From Albula goreensis (taxonomy: Eukaryota; Chordata; Actinopteri; Albuliformes; Albulidae), in the NCBI GenBank assembly GCA_022829145.1, contig CM040741.1, positions 52,236,180 to 52,300,179 on the forward strand: a stretch of 64,000 nucleotides of DNA. Direction: 5' to 3'. Below, in pieces: positions 46,440 through 59,289 of this stretch; within the stretch, counting starts at the first letter, position 1, and each line of letters begins with the position of its first letter. The notes below the pieces were generated by a model. That model did no database searches. It was not told the DNA's origin and saw only the letters and a program-made list of their open reading frames with translations. The translations under genes were made by a program, and so were the position numbers.

Positions 46440-48400
46440 GTATTATAAATATAGTATTAATTAAACACATAGGTAAATAATCCTGACATTTATGAAGCAT
46501 GTTTGTAGACTATTTAGATTGGAGTTTAATTACTACAATATGCAAAGCATTTTCCATTTTGGGTTAACATTCTTCCTGTAATTCTACTTCCTGTATATTT
46601 GCTCGGCATCAGTGCTTTGAAATAGATGTCTAATGTAGATCCATGACATGCGACAGAGGCCAGTTTAATTTATTTGTGGCACAGTGGCTTTATGTTCTGA
46701 TTATTTCATTCACATCTGCCCTGTGACCATATATTTTTCTTAGGCAGTTGTTCTACACCTCTGAATATGTCCCCATTGGCTGTCTGAGTTCATGAAAACC
46801 AACATGTTTTACCATTGGCTGCTTGTTTTCATGACAAACAAGTTGGTGGTATATTTTTTTTTATCTCAGAGCTATAGGTTCCCCTGAAGTCATTGGAAAA
46901 GCAGACAAAAACATTACTGTGAGGGGCACAGAGAGAGCCTGTAAGACCACAAACACAGTGAAAAAAACACTGGTGAAACCGGGTGATGAAGATGCACAAT
47001 GGAAGAAAACAAGAACATGACATGCATGTTTATGCAATAATTTTTATATCATGAACAGAACCAATATAAAACCTGTACACGTGAAATATTGATGAAGCAG
47101 CTTGCACATTTAAACTCACACAACCTTTTCTATAGTTAAGGGCGGCTCTGTACTACCATGCCTGCATTACCTGAGAACAGAGTTGTCCATGGTGGCTTTA
47201 TCTTTCTTGTGGTAATTGATTTAAAATATTTCTTCTCAAGCAGTCCATATTTTGTGCATGTGAATGTAAGCTTTATTTGGTCAATGTGTTCAGCAGTGCA
47301 CCTTTGTGAGCACACAATTTCCAAGTCCAATGATTTCCAAGGAACATAGTTGGGTGGAGTGAGAGTGAGACATATCGTGACAATGACAGGGAAAATCATG
47401 TGTAATCCAACTGTGCCAGTCACATCCTCTAAGGAAATGTAGAGGGGTTTGATTGATGTTTGCGGTTTGAGAGGAATGATCCTGGAATATCTGTTCAACA
47501 AGATTTGAGGGAGATAGAGAGAGAAGTTTCATTACAAAAGTAAGGAAATTGCCCAGAAGAAACTAATTAAAAAAGATCAAATGGGTATGAAAACAAATGC
47601 AACCCTCAATTCTCAAATGCAATGTAAAGCGAGCATTTCTGGGGATGCAAATTTGAGGAGAACAACTAATCAAGTTATAATATTAAAAAATAAAATGTGT
47701 GGTTCTTTGCTGGTGTAAACTAACAAAAACTATAAATGCATAAATAAATACAGTATCAGGAGCTATACAAAATCCTTGTGTGATAAAACTATTTTGTCAA
47801 CATCATTCTTCAGCAAGTTTTGTTGTAAAGCAACCTTTGAATTGCATATGGCCTTTTAGATACGAAGGGGGTTACTCATGAAGGTAAGCACAAGGGTCAC
47901 TGCAGTGCAAAGAGAGGGTGACAAGTTGATTGGACATTTTCCTATTTATTTATTTACTTCCTCTCTTATCACCTCTGTTTCTCTCTATTTTCAAAGTTCT
48001 TCCCTTTCAATATAATTATGGTGGCTAACACAGAGACAATGCATTGGTAGAAATGCACACATCCAAATGCAATGCATCTTTATTTTGTACCAATAAATAA
48101 CAAATAAAGCATTCATTTTGAAATTATCATTCAAATGTCGTCAATCTGATAACTTAACATTTTCCAGAATGGCTAATATGCATTTTGTCTTTTAGCTTTG
48201 TCACTGGATGTATTTCCAAAAAACCCATTTAAAATGTCCAAAAACTACTTAGCATTACAAAATCTTTAGTGATTTAAATCTTATTGATAGTATACCTTTG
48301 GTGGTAAATGAATTAGCAAACAAGACCTCTATAATTCTGCTTTCTTAAAGTCATCGGCAGAGGGTAACAGAGCAACCATAACTAAATGCAACAGTATTTT
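46440..48400. other. Mostly AT-rich non-coding DNA
   Basis: Unique sequence. The stretch 47100-47500 is less AT-rich, with overlapping frames on both strands (121 codons on the minus strand, 47136-47501) that I cannot interpret. No repeats of known family. Confidence 0.5.
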
Positions 48401-48409
48401 TAAAAAAAT

Positions 48410-48410
48410 A

Positions 48411-48449
<39 letters not shown>

Positions 48450-48452
48450 ATA
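48410..48452. repeat. (TAAA)n microsatellite
   Basis: Ten to eleven TAAA units. It could be a SINE tail, but no SINE body is visible on either side. Confidence 0.95.
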
Positions 48453-48589
48453 CAAATCTGACATTCAGTTTGAGTTATAACTTCATAATTAATGAATGGT
48501 TGTATATAAGGTTTTTTTTGCATTGTTATAATAACTCTGTATGCATTTATTACAAATTTACACTTCAAAATGCAATCGGTGAGTGACCA

Positions 48590-48860
48590 TCCTGTTTTTG
48601 AGTTGCTTTGCAGGATTGGTTTGGAAACTGAGAGATTGGCACAGTTAGGAGCCGGATCATGTGTGTGACTTGATTGCAGCCATTTTCTCCAAAAGAACTA
48701 CTAATGGAGCTCTACCGCTGAGTCCCTCTAAGATTAATCAAGGAGGAATTCCTGACATAGAGGAAATTAACAATGTGCAGCTGATTGCTCTGAGTGATGA
48801 ATTCAATCATTCAACAATTCCATAATTACTCAAGTCTGACGTTTGATGAGATATGAAATT
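48590..48860. promoter_or_regulatory. Candidate conserved non-coding element
   Basis: Unique block with AAGATTAATCAAGGAGG, GAATTCAATCATTCAAC and CATAATTACTCAAG words (several homeodomain and PBX-like TGATT sites). Free of repeats and long frames. Confidence 0.35.
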
Positions 48861-49199
48861 GGTACTATTCTTGGCTAAAACAGGTCTTTTGTATGACTTT
48901 ACAGAGATTATAAACCAAAAAAAGATATCAGATTACAGGTACAAACAATTCTGTTTTTTATCTGCTCATGAACAATTTTTTTTGACTTTTGAAACCATCA
49001 GACAGCTATAACAAATTAAAGTCAAAGAAAACTTGTGTTGATAACACTGTCTGACCTCAAAAGGTAAAACATGTTTGATACATATTCATTTAATTCAGTC
49101 CATACTCTCCAGAATACCTGAAGTTGGTATAAAACCTAAAAGCATAAAATGTAGACATCACAGTATATATGGCATATTATTCCACATAATTTGGATTTC

Positions 49200-49430
49200 A
49201 TTTGCTCATGCTTTTATAATGGTGGTGAAAATAAAAGAATCCAACATGCCAAGAGCATCGGGGAGCTGTGGTCCGGGATGAGAGAGGCACATAACCCGAG
49301 GCGTCCCGATGAGTAATGGGAAGCATTTGCATGAAAGGGCCTTTCTTAATCTTTGAGTCTCCATAATGGAAGACGTATGGTGTAATACCGCTGGGTGGGG
49401 GCTTCATTCAGCACACCACTGAATGCTGTG
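49200..49430. promoter_or_regulatory. Candidate conserved non-coding element
   Basis: GC-balanced island with CATCGGGGAGCTGTGG, ACCCGAGGCGTCCCGATGAG and GCATTTGCATGAAAGG (octamer-like ATTTGCAT, about 49325). Strong contrast with AT-rich flanks. Confidence 0.4.
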
Positions 49431-49439
49431 CTTTCCTCT

Positions 49440-51250
49440 GATACGGTAGGAAAAATATTACCCCATTTTGCCTTTTCCTACCACAGTGCTCTCTCTTTGT
49501 CTTTCTCCATTTCATACATAGCATTTACTTGCTGCTACATTGCTGGATGACACAATTTGATGCATAATAATTTTTTTAACACTCATCCTCCTGTATACCA
49601 GGGTTATGAGTCATGGTACCCAAGCAATGCTCAGCTTTAGGCGTGCAATAGCCTGGTCTCATTGCTTCACATCACTGTCATCAGAGGTCATCCAATCGAC
49701 ACAAAGTGCAAAAGCCCAGGTTGATAATACAGCTGACGATTAAACTTCAAAAGTGACAGTTCTGTATCAAATCTAACCTTTACAGTCCAATTTTCCTCAA
49801 AGCGGAGCTGAGGAAACTTGGTCTCATGCCCCTCTCATTGAGATTTTGATATCTGTCTACAGTGATGCCAAGGGCAAGAGACCAAGCTGACAACACACTT
49901 CCACATAGGCCAGAAGGTACAAACCCAGCAGCAGACCACCTGGAGATAAAACGTCAGACAGACAGGCTGACAAAACAGTATGCATCACATGGTAATGAAC
50001 AGCGTAAATTTATGCTTTGTTTGAGCAAATTACAAGCCTCTTCAAATAATACCTCCATCAGTTACAAACTGTGTAAATACTTGTAAATAATTTTCTGTTC
50101 CAAACAATGAATATTATGGCTAATTATACAATTAAATTGGCCTCTCCTGAGTAAACTACCTGAAATTAAATTCATTGGTCAGCTTCCCATACAAATACAT
50201 CTATTCATTGAAAAATGCAATATTTAAATTTATATTTAATGCACTAAATGTATAATTTAAATCAAACGTAATTATATTTAATGCCTAAGGCTACTGCATA
50301 TATCTGACTTTGATTCCCTTTTACTCACTGCGATTCTAATTTTTGCACCAAATACTCCATTTTAATAAAAACGTGTTATTGGCATTAATAATTTCCTGTG
50401 GTTGAGGTTTTTGGCTTTGGGAGCTGAAATAGTCCATGTACAGAGCCTTACACAATCAGTTGTTTTTAACTAGACTGAACCTATGTTACTCAGGTTCAAG
50501 TGTGATAGTACAATTCATGCATCCCATAGTGCTTTTGGGTACAAACAACAGGCAGGTTTTTCTATAATTAAAGATTGAAGGATGCAGAATGGATTTGCAG
50601 TGTTGTTGAAAGTATAGTCAATTTGTTTGCTGTGTGTATTGAGGCTGAGAAGAAGCCTTGAGACTTGGGGAATGGTGAAGGACTACTTTGGACAGTAGCC
50701 TAGAATGGGAGTGTTGCTATTCTCATTGCTAGCAAAGCACATGTGCTGTTGATTGGCCTGTTTGTCTCTAATGAGTTCTTTTGGCATATCAGATATGTGA
50801 ATTATGTCCAAGTAAAAAAATCTAAACCTACAATAAGCTGGAAATAATTGAGATGTGTGTGCTCCCAGTCACCCAAAATAATCTGATGGAATGCCCAAAG
50901 TACTCAGAGGATTGGTGAACATTTGGAGCAGGTGCTTGTCCAAGACAAAGCAATTTTAAGAGGGACACAAGAGAACCCAAAATTCTGCCAACTGATGTAA
51001 GCATAACATATAAAAGATGGCATCATTTTTTCCTCAATGTTGTTTGGTTCTGTCAAGAAATACCCATTGAGAGTTGAGAAGCTGGTTATTCAAATATGTT
51101 TTTTGTTTTTATTTTTCATTTACTGAACCCATTTAATCTCTATGGAGGAGTGGACATTGTATGCACCTGCAATGCTTTTGCAGTACTTTAAGTGAAATTG
51201 CAAATTAATACATCTAGTCTTAACCAGCTGTGTACTCATATGAGTGAATA
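49440..51250. other. Non-coding DNA, nothing recognised
   Basis: Unique sequence. A modest GC-balanced patch at 49610-49760 (CAATCGACACAAAG, AGCTGACGATTAAAC) might be a further element. Otherwise AT-rich. Confidence 0.45.
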
Positions 51251-51263
51251 ATGATTAAGATAC

Positions 51264-51288
51264 AATGCTTTGCACATTGCAAAGCATT
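51264..51288. repeat. Perfect inverted repeat (11-bp stem, 3-nt loop)
   Basis: aatgctttgca (51264-51274), loop cat, tgcaaagcatt (51278-51288). Embeds TGCAAA words in opposite orientation. Confidence 0.9.
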
Positions 51289-51299
51289 CCATAGCTAGG

Positions 51300-54200
51300 A
51301 TTATGGACTAACTCCGCCTCAATGGTTTTATCTGTTTGCAGTATTGCACATCCGGTTTTGTTAGAGCCTTCTGCCAGTTATAATGTAGTGGCATTATGGT
51401 ATTCCCAAACTCATATGTCACATTGACATTCTGACTGACAGAGATCATGAGCTGCTGTCAGAATTGTAGCAGATACGCCATCTGCTACCATCAGCCACCA
51501 CAATTGCCTGAATCGGTTGAGGTGGATGAAGATTATGGGAGACAGTGTAGATAAAGCAGACAAGGAGGAAGAGAGGGGCTAACCTGACAAACCATTTGGG
51601 GTTTTGCCCACTACAGTGAGGAACATGTACATGCTGTAATAATTGAGCATGTGTCCATTGAGAGGGTGAGGTGGCTAGGGAGTTGTGTGTTTCCCCAGTT
51701 TACGCAGTGTTGACAGTGGTTGGCAGAACTGATGGGCAAGTGACATGTGCCATGAGAACAGTGCCCTGGCACAGAAGGCTCCAGCAGTTCCCTCATCCAA
51801 GTTCAGTTTCTTTTGTAATAATCTAATGATAGATCCTTACCTGAAAGAGTGGAACAGGCTGGGACTCCATATGCTATCTTCCCATTTGTATCTGCCCTGA
51901 GGTGGGAATGGGTGAATGTGCCAAACATTTCTCCTTTCCCAGTTTCTGAGTAAAGTAGAAATAGGTATCCAGGGAAGGTAGGAAGAGGGAGCCTTAAGTG
52001 TACAGGCAATGGAATGGTGTAGTTCCTGTTTTGTGCTTTGCTTTGCTTTGCCTTGAGATTTCTGTATAGTGTGACCCCTAATTTCATTTGTAGTTAAGAT
52101 GTGTATTGTGGGGGTTCTCTGCTGGGTGCCAGCTGGGGTCTGGGATTGGGTTTGGTCCAGGAAGGGAAGAAAGAGAAGGTAAAGGTATTGTGATATTGCT
52201 CAAGGTGTTTATAGGTAATGTTGTTTTATGAATTTCCTGTCATAAAAAAGATTCTTCCTTACACTGCCGGTCCGGGTGTAGAATCGAGAGTGCAAACCAG
52301 TGGAGGAAAAAGGCAGAGGAGTGGGAGAACTCACAATCTCTGAAAGGATGAAAGATGAAGACAGGTTCTTTGGAAGGGCTGGTAAGGGTTCTTGACAGCA
52401 TCCTTTTGACATTCAAATTTTTGAAGAGGCTTTTTCAAAATGATAAAGAAAAAAGCTGTTTCATGAGAAGCTCAGACTGTTTCTGAAAGGAAGTGGAAAT
52501 GATGTGTAGGAGTTAAAGTACCAAGGCTGTTGTTGTTCATGCCTCCCGGGGAGGGTTGTGGAGGAATGTTAACTCTTAATAGGAAAAGATATTTAAAAAG
52601 TGAAATTGCTATCATCCATCAATTTCATGCGTGGTTTCTCACAGTACTTTCAAAATACTTAAAGCCAATGCATCCAGTTCAATTCTCACTTGCTGAAATG
52701 ATCCACCTTTGCTCTTCCAGGAATGTTCAAAATCCTGTTCCTGCTTATTGCACAGAAATGTAACAAAGCACTTTGAGGCTGCGTTTTCTGGAGTGTTTGG
52801 TCCTCCCCTCAGTGGATTAAGTGCACATGGGGGTTTGGGTTTTGGATTATAATGATACAAAATGTATTCCATCACCTGTAATCTTACTCAGTAAGTGTGT
52901 ATTCTAACACTTCAAACTGTAATCTGTACTGTCTTTGAATCATAAACTGTGCTTGTTTGCTCTTTTCATCTCAGAGGAGAAACAAGTGAGGTGGCTGTAA
53001 TATAATCCCTAAAGTTGGTATTATTTTATTTTTTATTGTCCTGCAACCAATAGCAACGAGCTAAGTGGCCACCCAGGGTTTCCCTACTGCCAGAAATGAT
53101 CAAAGATACCCTTAAGAAGCACTCCACAGTGAGGCCTACACTCTGCTAACTCCACATACCCAGTCTGAGCCCTCTGTGTTAGGCAGAGATCAGACTCAAT
53201 ATAACCCCTCCTAGCTGCATCAGTTGGCAGATATATATTTCTTGTTTCTTCCAAGCACAAACGAATCAGAAATTCCCATGGCTGCTATACTGACCCTTAT
53301 CCAGCGCAATAATCTTTGCTGCTGCCCTAGCAGTGGGAAGAAGTTATTCCCTTGGCTCCAGGGGTAGTTGAACCAGTCATTTCAAAACTGCACACAGGCA
53401 CTGACCTTGCTGTCATCTCCACTAGTTCTAGCACATCCGTGCACAGCAACACCAACAAAATGTTTTTCTTCCATAATTAAGGGTAGGACTGAGTGACAAG
53501 CTTTATTCTTTTTTATGTTGTTATCTTGCAGTAGAAGTCTTTCTGTAACCATTATGTTTGTCATATTCCTTATACATGAAACATAGCATACACATATTTG
53601 ACAAGGGAAACGCTATATGGTATCATATTTCAGGAATTCTGTAAACAAAGGTATTTAAAAAAAGAATTCATGGGTATCCAATGTAGATACATATGAGATA
53701 TTAGAGGAGAACAAGTGTGCTGCTTGTCTGTGGATATGAGTTTCAGGGTGTTTTTTAGAAAATACACAGCATGGCCATTGTCACCATGAAGTCAATTAGC
53801 TGATATACCATCCATGTGAATCAGAGATGTTGTTGAATACATAAAATACGTGTATCCAATTGAAAAACAATCAATATATGAGATGTTATAAATTACCACT
53901 CAGTTCAAATAAAGCACAAAATACAAACGGTATTTGATGCAAATTGGAGTGAATCACAGCCATTGAATTATATTACTCAATGAATGAGTTAAAAATAATT
54001 GTAGTAATGCTTACAGGGAATTGCAAGTAGACTATGTTCAAAACAAGACTTCTCCTGTGACCCCAAAACTGAATAGCTCATCAAAGAGTTGCAAGGAAAA
54101 AAAAAATCATAAGGAAAGAAAAACACTGGAGCAGGACAGCATTGCTTGTTTTGCCCCAGCAATTTATTCAGCATGGCACACAGACATAAGTGAAACAGGG

Positions 54201-54760
54201 GCCCTGCTGACCCCTGAGCCTCTCAGAAGAACATAGTCTGTTCCATCTCTTGCTGTAGTCAAGTCTTCCATTTTCAACAAAACAGCCCTCCTGGGGGAAA
54301 GCCATAGGTGACGAACTGCTGTGATTCGATAACAGACCCCTCTCCCCTGTACGGCACCTGTCGATTCCGACACTCCTTCGACTGGAAACAAGTTTTGCTG
54401 GTGGGAACAGGGTGGGTCCATGGTAACAATTCCTTGTCAGCTGGCCTTTCAATGGCATATTTTCATGTGTAATTCAAACAAGCTTCTCAGCTGTCTCACC
54501 TGTGTCTCACCTGCACCATTCACATACATTCTTGCTTTGGACAGTCACTTCATGTTTCATGTTGATTCCAGGGACAATTCCACTATTGCTTTGACGCTTT
54601 TCAGTAAAGATTGTTATCCTCCTTGATATATAGGGTTATTGTCAATGTGTTGTAAAAATGTATTTTTTTAAATTAAATTACAGGGTATACTACATTTTAT
54701 ATATACATATGTATTATTTGTATACCACTGACAATATGCATTTTTTCTGTTATCTTGAGT
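51300..54760. other. Unique non-coding DNA, no clear element
   Basis: Longest stretch with little structure. Short frames occur on both strands (for example 51611-52087 minus, and 54164-54458 minus), none spliced-looking or recognisable. 'actggttcaactaccc' on the minus strand near 53366 resembles a tRNA B-box but no SINE body accompanies it. The stretch 54230-54440 is CpG-bearing and may be a weak island. Confidence 0.45.
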
Positions 54761-54769
54761 TTAGTTCAA

Positions 54770-55110
54770 CATGTGGGCAAGTCAGCAGTCACTTTCCCCA
54801 TTAGGGCCAACCTTTACAAACTGCCTCTTAATTACATGTCCCACACTGACCGTGGCTGTCAGAGGGGCTGCCGGGAGCAGGCCAGGGAATTAAGCGCCAA
54901 CATGATCTCTTTACAGCACCGTCTTTAGCCTCCACCATCTCTCCTCGTCTCACGCTGCCTGTCTCCAATTATAATCCGCAATAAGGAACTACAGCCCTGC
55001 CCTTTAGTTGGGGCTCCAATCGAAACGAAATCATAATTGCCACAGGGTGGAACCTCTGTCACCCTGGCAACCTCTGCTGCAGGAGACCTTCATATGCTTG
55101 CTGAATTTCC
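54770..55110. promoter_or_regulatory. Candidate conserved element with RFX X-box
   Basis: Strong island: CTTAATTACATG (about 54827), GGAATTAAGCGCCAAC (about 54885), CCAATTATAATCCGC (about 54965), CAATCGAAACGAAATC, and the perfect X-box at 55058-55071. No open frame of significance. Dense TAAT words with an X-box suggest a neural or ciliated-tissue enhancer, as inference only. Confidence 0.45.
55058..55071. promoter_or_regulatory. RFX X-box motif
   Basis: GTCACCCTGGCAAC matches GTNRCC-N2-RGYAAC at every defined position with the favoured 2-nt spacer. Best of the three X-box-like words in the window. Confidence 0.5.
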
Positions 55111-55119
55111 CAGTGATCT

Positions 55120-56110
55120 TCTCTCTCCTCTTTCCTATGCCATTAATTATAATGACACCAAGGACATGTTGTATTGTGTCTGTAAACATTGTACATGTGC
55201 AATCTGAACATGTAGAACTCTTCATGTCAGAATATTCTTTGTGTGTTGCTTATGGATAAGGACACACATTTTGAAATTGATGTTTCACACTGATGAGAGA
55301 TTCAACAGTATTTTCCAGAAGTCTGTTCCCAGACATCATTTTGTGTTGATTGACGCCATCAGCTGTATCTTGTGGAGTGGAGTTGTGGCTGGTAGAGTTA
55401 GAGGACACCAGTCCTGATTGTGTCGGCACCACTGCTGGAGCCAAGCTGAAATGCAACTTAATTGGATGGGATTTGTCCACAGTCTGCATTAACTCCCCTG
55501 AGGGATGCTCTGGTGGTCCTCGAAAGGAAATCACAATGTAAATGACAATAGCACAGCTCTCATGGGGCTCAACAACTTTCCTGTTAAACATTCTAGATCT
55601 GAAAAGCAAAACACACACATACGGCTTTATCATGGCAGGTTGTCTCAAACAGCCAACCTTATTAAGCATTATGAAAACAGTCAGTTCTCCTTCTGTATAT
55701 ACACACAAACACTTGCAAACACATCACAGAAGTAATAATTCTTAAGACTGTTTTGCACTTATCCTACAGTGCTGAGACAGGAAAATTGTGTCCCTTTAAT
55801 CTGCAATATTGAACAACTGAGAAAATTTTAACTTTCAAAGATTAAATTCAAATTCTGGGAACAAAAGAGAACGATGCATGTTAAAGGAAAAAAAAATAAT
55901 CGAAGGGTCAACAGTTGCTTTTGCTAGGGTGAAGGAACACATTCTAGTCATACAGTAACGTTTAAGAACTTCCCAAGATTAATGTTTTGGGTCTGTTTTT
56001 AAAGTCCTTTTCAAGTGCATTTTAATCTAATTCCAGTTCCCTGTGTATGAATGCAAAATTCATAATGCCTGCCTGTGAAAAAAAAGAATAAGCATTCCAG
56101 CTCCAAAAAT
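55120..56110. other. Non-coding DNA, no clear element
   Basis: A 152-codon minus-strand frame (55250-55708) is the longest frame not due to a repeat. It has no recognisable domain, and overlapping plus-strand frames read equally well. I see no splice framing. Homology search is needed before treating it as a gene. Confidence 0.4.
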
Positions 56111-56119
56111 TAGTCTTTG

Positions 56120-56720
56120 TACATCATCTTTCAATATGGACAGATCACTGCTGTTGTCCCCTCTTGCCACAACCGTCATCCTGAATGTCCTCCCTGGGCA
56201 GAGAGAAGGTCGGGGCGAAGGGGAAGGTCGGAGGATGAGTGGGGGGGTCGGGATGGGGGGGTGTAATCACTTGATGTTGCCAGGGCGAACTGCCATCATT
56301 CTGCCGATGCTGCATCTGCTAGGAAACGGATGCCAGCTGAATTAGTTCAATTTGCCTCTGTGTTCTGACACAGCGTGTTATAAACACCCCCTGATCAAAT
56401 GGTTCGAAAACACACTCAAGAGCGTGGCAGATGTGTGCTGCTTTGGAATAATTAACTGTCGCTGCGGGCAACAGGTAGAGGGTTGCCAAGGATTCACGTT
56501 GATGGAATAACTGCTTCGACTGGGGTAGCCTGGACTGAAATGGCCGTGATGCTCCACACATGGGTGCTGTGGAAACAGATGCCTGGGCTCTCCCATGAGG
56601 GTAAAATCCCCGTGAAGCATTGCTATTAATGCATCCTTGCAACCCTGTCAGGTTATTTTACACCGTGACGTGATTATCTTCTCGGTTGTCAGTCGCATCT
56701 CACTGTGGACAGTTACCTGG
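56120..56720. promoter_or_regulatory. Candidate conserved non-coding element with G-rich core
   Basis: The longest island (about 600 bp), CpG-bearing. It has a G-rich stretch (56196-56261) with G-quadruplex potential, then TGCCAGCTGAATTAGTTC, GGAATAATTAACTGTCGC (about 56446), GGGTTGCCAAGG, GCTATTAATGC and ACCGTGACGTGATTATC. Overlapping frames on the minus strand (56319-56642) are not recognisable. Composition and motif density argue for a regulatory element. Confidence 0.45.
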
Positions 56721-56729
56721 CAGGTTTTT

Positions 56730-57450
56730 TCCTCGTTGTTTTGAACATGTTTCTGGTAAATTACACTGCAGGTCATGATCCCTCTCCCAAATCACTGTGC
56801 AGAGAAGATGGTATCAAATGAGACAGGACAAGGAAAAATTTCAGGCCATACTGTACATTTCTTATGTTCCTTGTAGACCTCCTTAGTAAAGCCAGCACAA
56901 TCATGGGAAACTCCATGTCCATAAAGAAGGACATGTTGAAGTGTCCAAAGATTTGAGGACTCCATAAATGTCAAGGAATAAAAAATGAACCTAAATGCAT
57001 AAATAATTAACACACTCATCTGAACCTAGTGTTGCCCTTGTCATCATCACTGCCATACAGATTTAACAATGCTAAGAAATTCCACAGCAGGAAGGTTCCA
57101 TGAATATGCATATTCATATTCTGTAGTACTGTAAGTCTGCAACCTTTTCATTTCACTCCCTCTCTAATGTCAGTGAGCGTGCATGCACATGTGGATTTTT
57201 TTTTGCTTTCACACAGTGTTAACCTCTGAATAAGTTATAGTTATAAAAAAGGAAGTAAAAAATATAATAAAAAAATGTTCTGTTCACCACAAAGCCTGTG
57301 AGAATGCCAATTAACTTCAGTTTCAACTTCAGCTTGGCCTTCTGGGTCTCCAAGCTCCATGATAGCAGAGTGAAGGCACTGGAGGAGAAAGTTCTCTTCC
57401 ACAACCAGCTGGGAAATCAAATCATTGAACACACTGCCAGGTCTCACCAT
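56730..57450. other. Non-coding DNA, nothing recognised
   Basis: Unique AT-rich sequence leading into the CA microsatellite. Confidence 0.5.
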
Positions 57451-57453
57451 TGA

Positions 57454-57559
<106 letters not shown>

Positions 57560-57654
57560 TTCTGAAGCAAATCTACCTCTGAAGTCTGATATTTTTCTCA
57601 TATCAGGATGGTTTTAGAAAAGGAAATGCCCCTGTACTAAAGCGATCCAGGATT

Positions 57655-57990
57655 TTGGGGGCTCCCGAGTGGTGTATCAGGCTGAAGTCCTTTGTTCAGT
57701 GAAGTGCCCCAAGGACTGGTATGGAATTCATTCCTTTCTCCAGTGCCTAAGTGCAGCTGGAAGTGGCCTCGTCCTGGGGATGGAGAGTTTGAATCACACA
57801 GTTTCCCCCACCTCATTCCTGAAGAGTGACTCCTCTGGACAGTGAGGTGCCTCTGATCTGCATGCAGACTGCCTCTGTCTACTCCACCAGTGCACCGGCC
57901 CTGTTCAGCTGCTCGAGTGCAGAGTAAGACTTCACACTGCCCAGGGATTGGGTGGATAAAGGGTGGACATTGGGTTGAAAAAAATGAATA
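57655..57990 (+). mobile_element. Diverged tRNA-derived SINE (GGCTCCCGAGTGG head)
   Basis: Begins with 'gggggctcccgagtggtgta', the hallmark head of a SINE family common in early-branching ray-finned fishes and some teleosts, with the A-box in GAGTGGTGTATC. A degraded B-box follows ('ggtatggaattcattcc'), then a mid-body (CACTGCCCAGGG) and an end GGACATTGGGTTGAAAAAAA, close to the remembered 'ttggacattccaaattggga' plus A-rich tail. There are many substitutions and probable indels, so it is old. Boundaries are approximate. Confidence 0.55.
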
Positions 57991-57999
57991 TATTTTGTA

Positions 58000-58850
58000 T
58001 TTACAAAATAGGAGAAAAATAAAAAGTGGGATAATTTGGCTCTTAAACATGAATGAGAGTTTGAGCCAAAATTAGCTTATTGTTGTTAAATGGAAAACAC
58101 AATATCCATTGTGCTGAAAGTGGAGTGTTGTTAAGAATTTCCACTCTTCCTCCAGTGGCAAAGCATCTCTCACACATATGAGGGTATGAATGTTTCATTT
58201 TTTTTTTTCAGAAATAGGAGGCAGCAAATGCATGTTAGCTTACAATTGGACTTCTGAAGGAGGGCATGATATGCCAAGTATAATTGGTTTGTCATGGATC
58301 AAATCTGACTGCAAATAACATGTGTGAAATAAGATTATTATTATTGCCTTAAATAACAGACAAAACTATAAGAATAAGAGAGCCATCAAAAGCTTTGCTC
58401 ATACTATAAAAGCATCAGGCTTGTAATGCTTCATTAATTGAACACTTACAGAAGCATATATAAAAATAAACGCATATAGACACATGCTCTTACAATAGGA
58501 ATTATATTATAAACATTGGAAGTCTAGCATCTGTGTATAATAGGTCCTCCTTAGCGCTCTGAAAGCTTCACCATTCAAGCCTTTCTAACACATACTGCTT
58601 GGCTAAAGGGCACTATGTGCCACCTTTGGCTTTTCATTGTGTTCCCACTGTTTGATTGAGCTGTTAGCCATGTTTTTACTGCAGCCTCTGTGAAAGGTGC
58701 AGTATATTTCTTCTATGTTAAGTAGAAAATAAACAGAGTTCTGTCCTTCTTAAAAAAACAAACAAAAACTGTAATGGCCATTTTTAAACTTTATGAAACT
58801 ACAAAGTCATGTGAACTCCTATTGAAAGTTCTAAAAGACTGTTTATGCAC
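58000..58850. other. AT-rich non-coding DNA, nothing recognised
   Basis: Unique sequence with a poly-T tract at 58199-58210. No supported feature. Confidence 0.5.
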
Positions 58851-58859
58851 TTTCATTTT

Positions 58860-59280
58860 TCTTTCAGCTAGACTCTCTAACATAAACGGTTATCACCCAC
58901 GTGCCTCAGAACAGGTCAGCCCAAGCTGTACCTTGCCCGCACTTCAATAGATAAAAAGGCTTCTCCAAGGACTCGGGAGAGAAAATTGTATAATATCTCT
59001 CCTGTCCTAACATCTTTTCCTTGACTGCCTGGGAAATATCAAACATAAATTATACTCTTATCTTATAAGACTCTCTTGTATCTGAGGAAGCTCTCTTCCC
59101 ATATAATTCTGGTGGACCCTTCTCTGGTCACGGACAAGCGGCTACCTCAGAAAACCTTTTTCCTCTTTTTCTTAATTTATTTCATTTACAGGGAGCAACC
59201 GATGCAGCTGTCTTTCTTGACCTTGCAGAAACGGCAGAACAGAATGGCTGGAAGGGCTTGCAACTGAAATGAAGTTCTCC
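58860..59280. promoter_or_regulatory. Candidate conserved element, partly exon-like
   Basis: Unique block with ACGGTTATCACCCACGTGCC (GATA-type TTATC and E-box CACGTG). Its end is exon-like: acceptor-like 'tttcatttacag' at 59180-59191, then 26 codons (GATDAAVFLDLAETAEQNGW, KGLQLK) to a stop at 59270-59272. The peptide is not recognised and no close poly(A) signal is seen. Confidence 0.3.
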
Positions 59281-59289
59281 TTATGGTTT

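Noticed and set aside
53360-53390. B-box-like word on the minus strand
   Set aside because: It is isolated, with no A-box at the right spacing and no SINE body.
55250-55708. 152-codon minus-strand frame
   Set aside because: No splice sites, recognisable domain or codon bias. Overlapping plus-strand frames are equally open.
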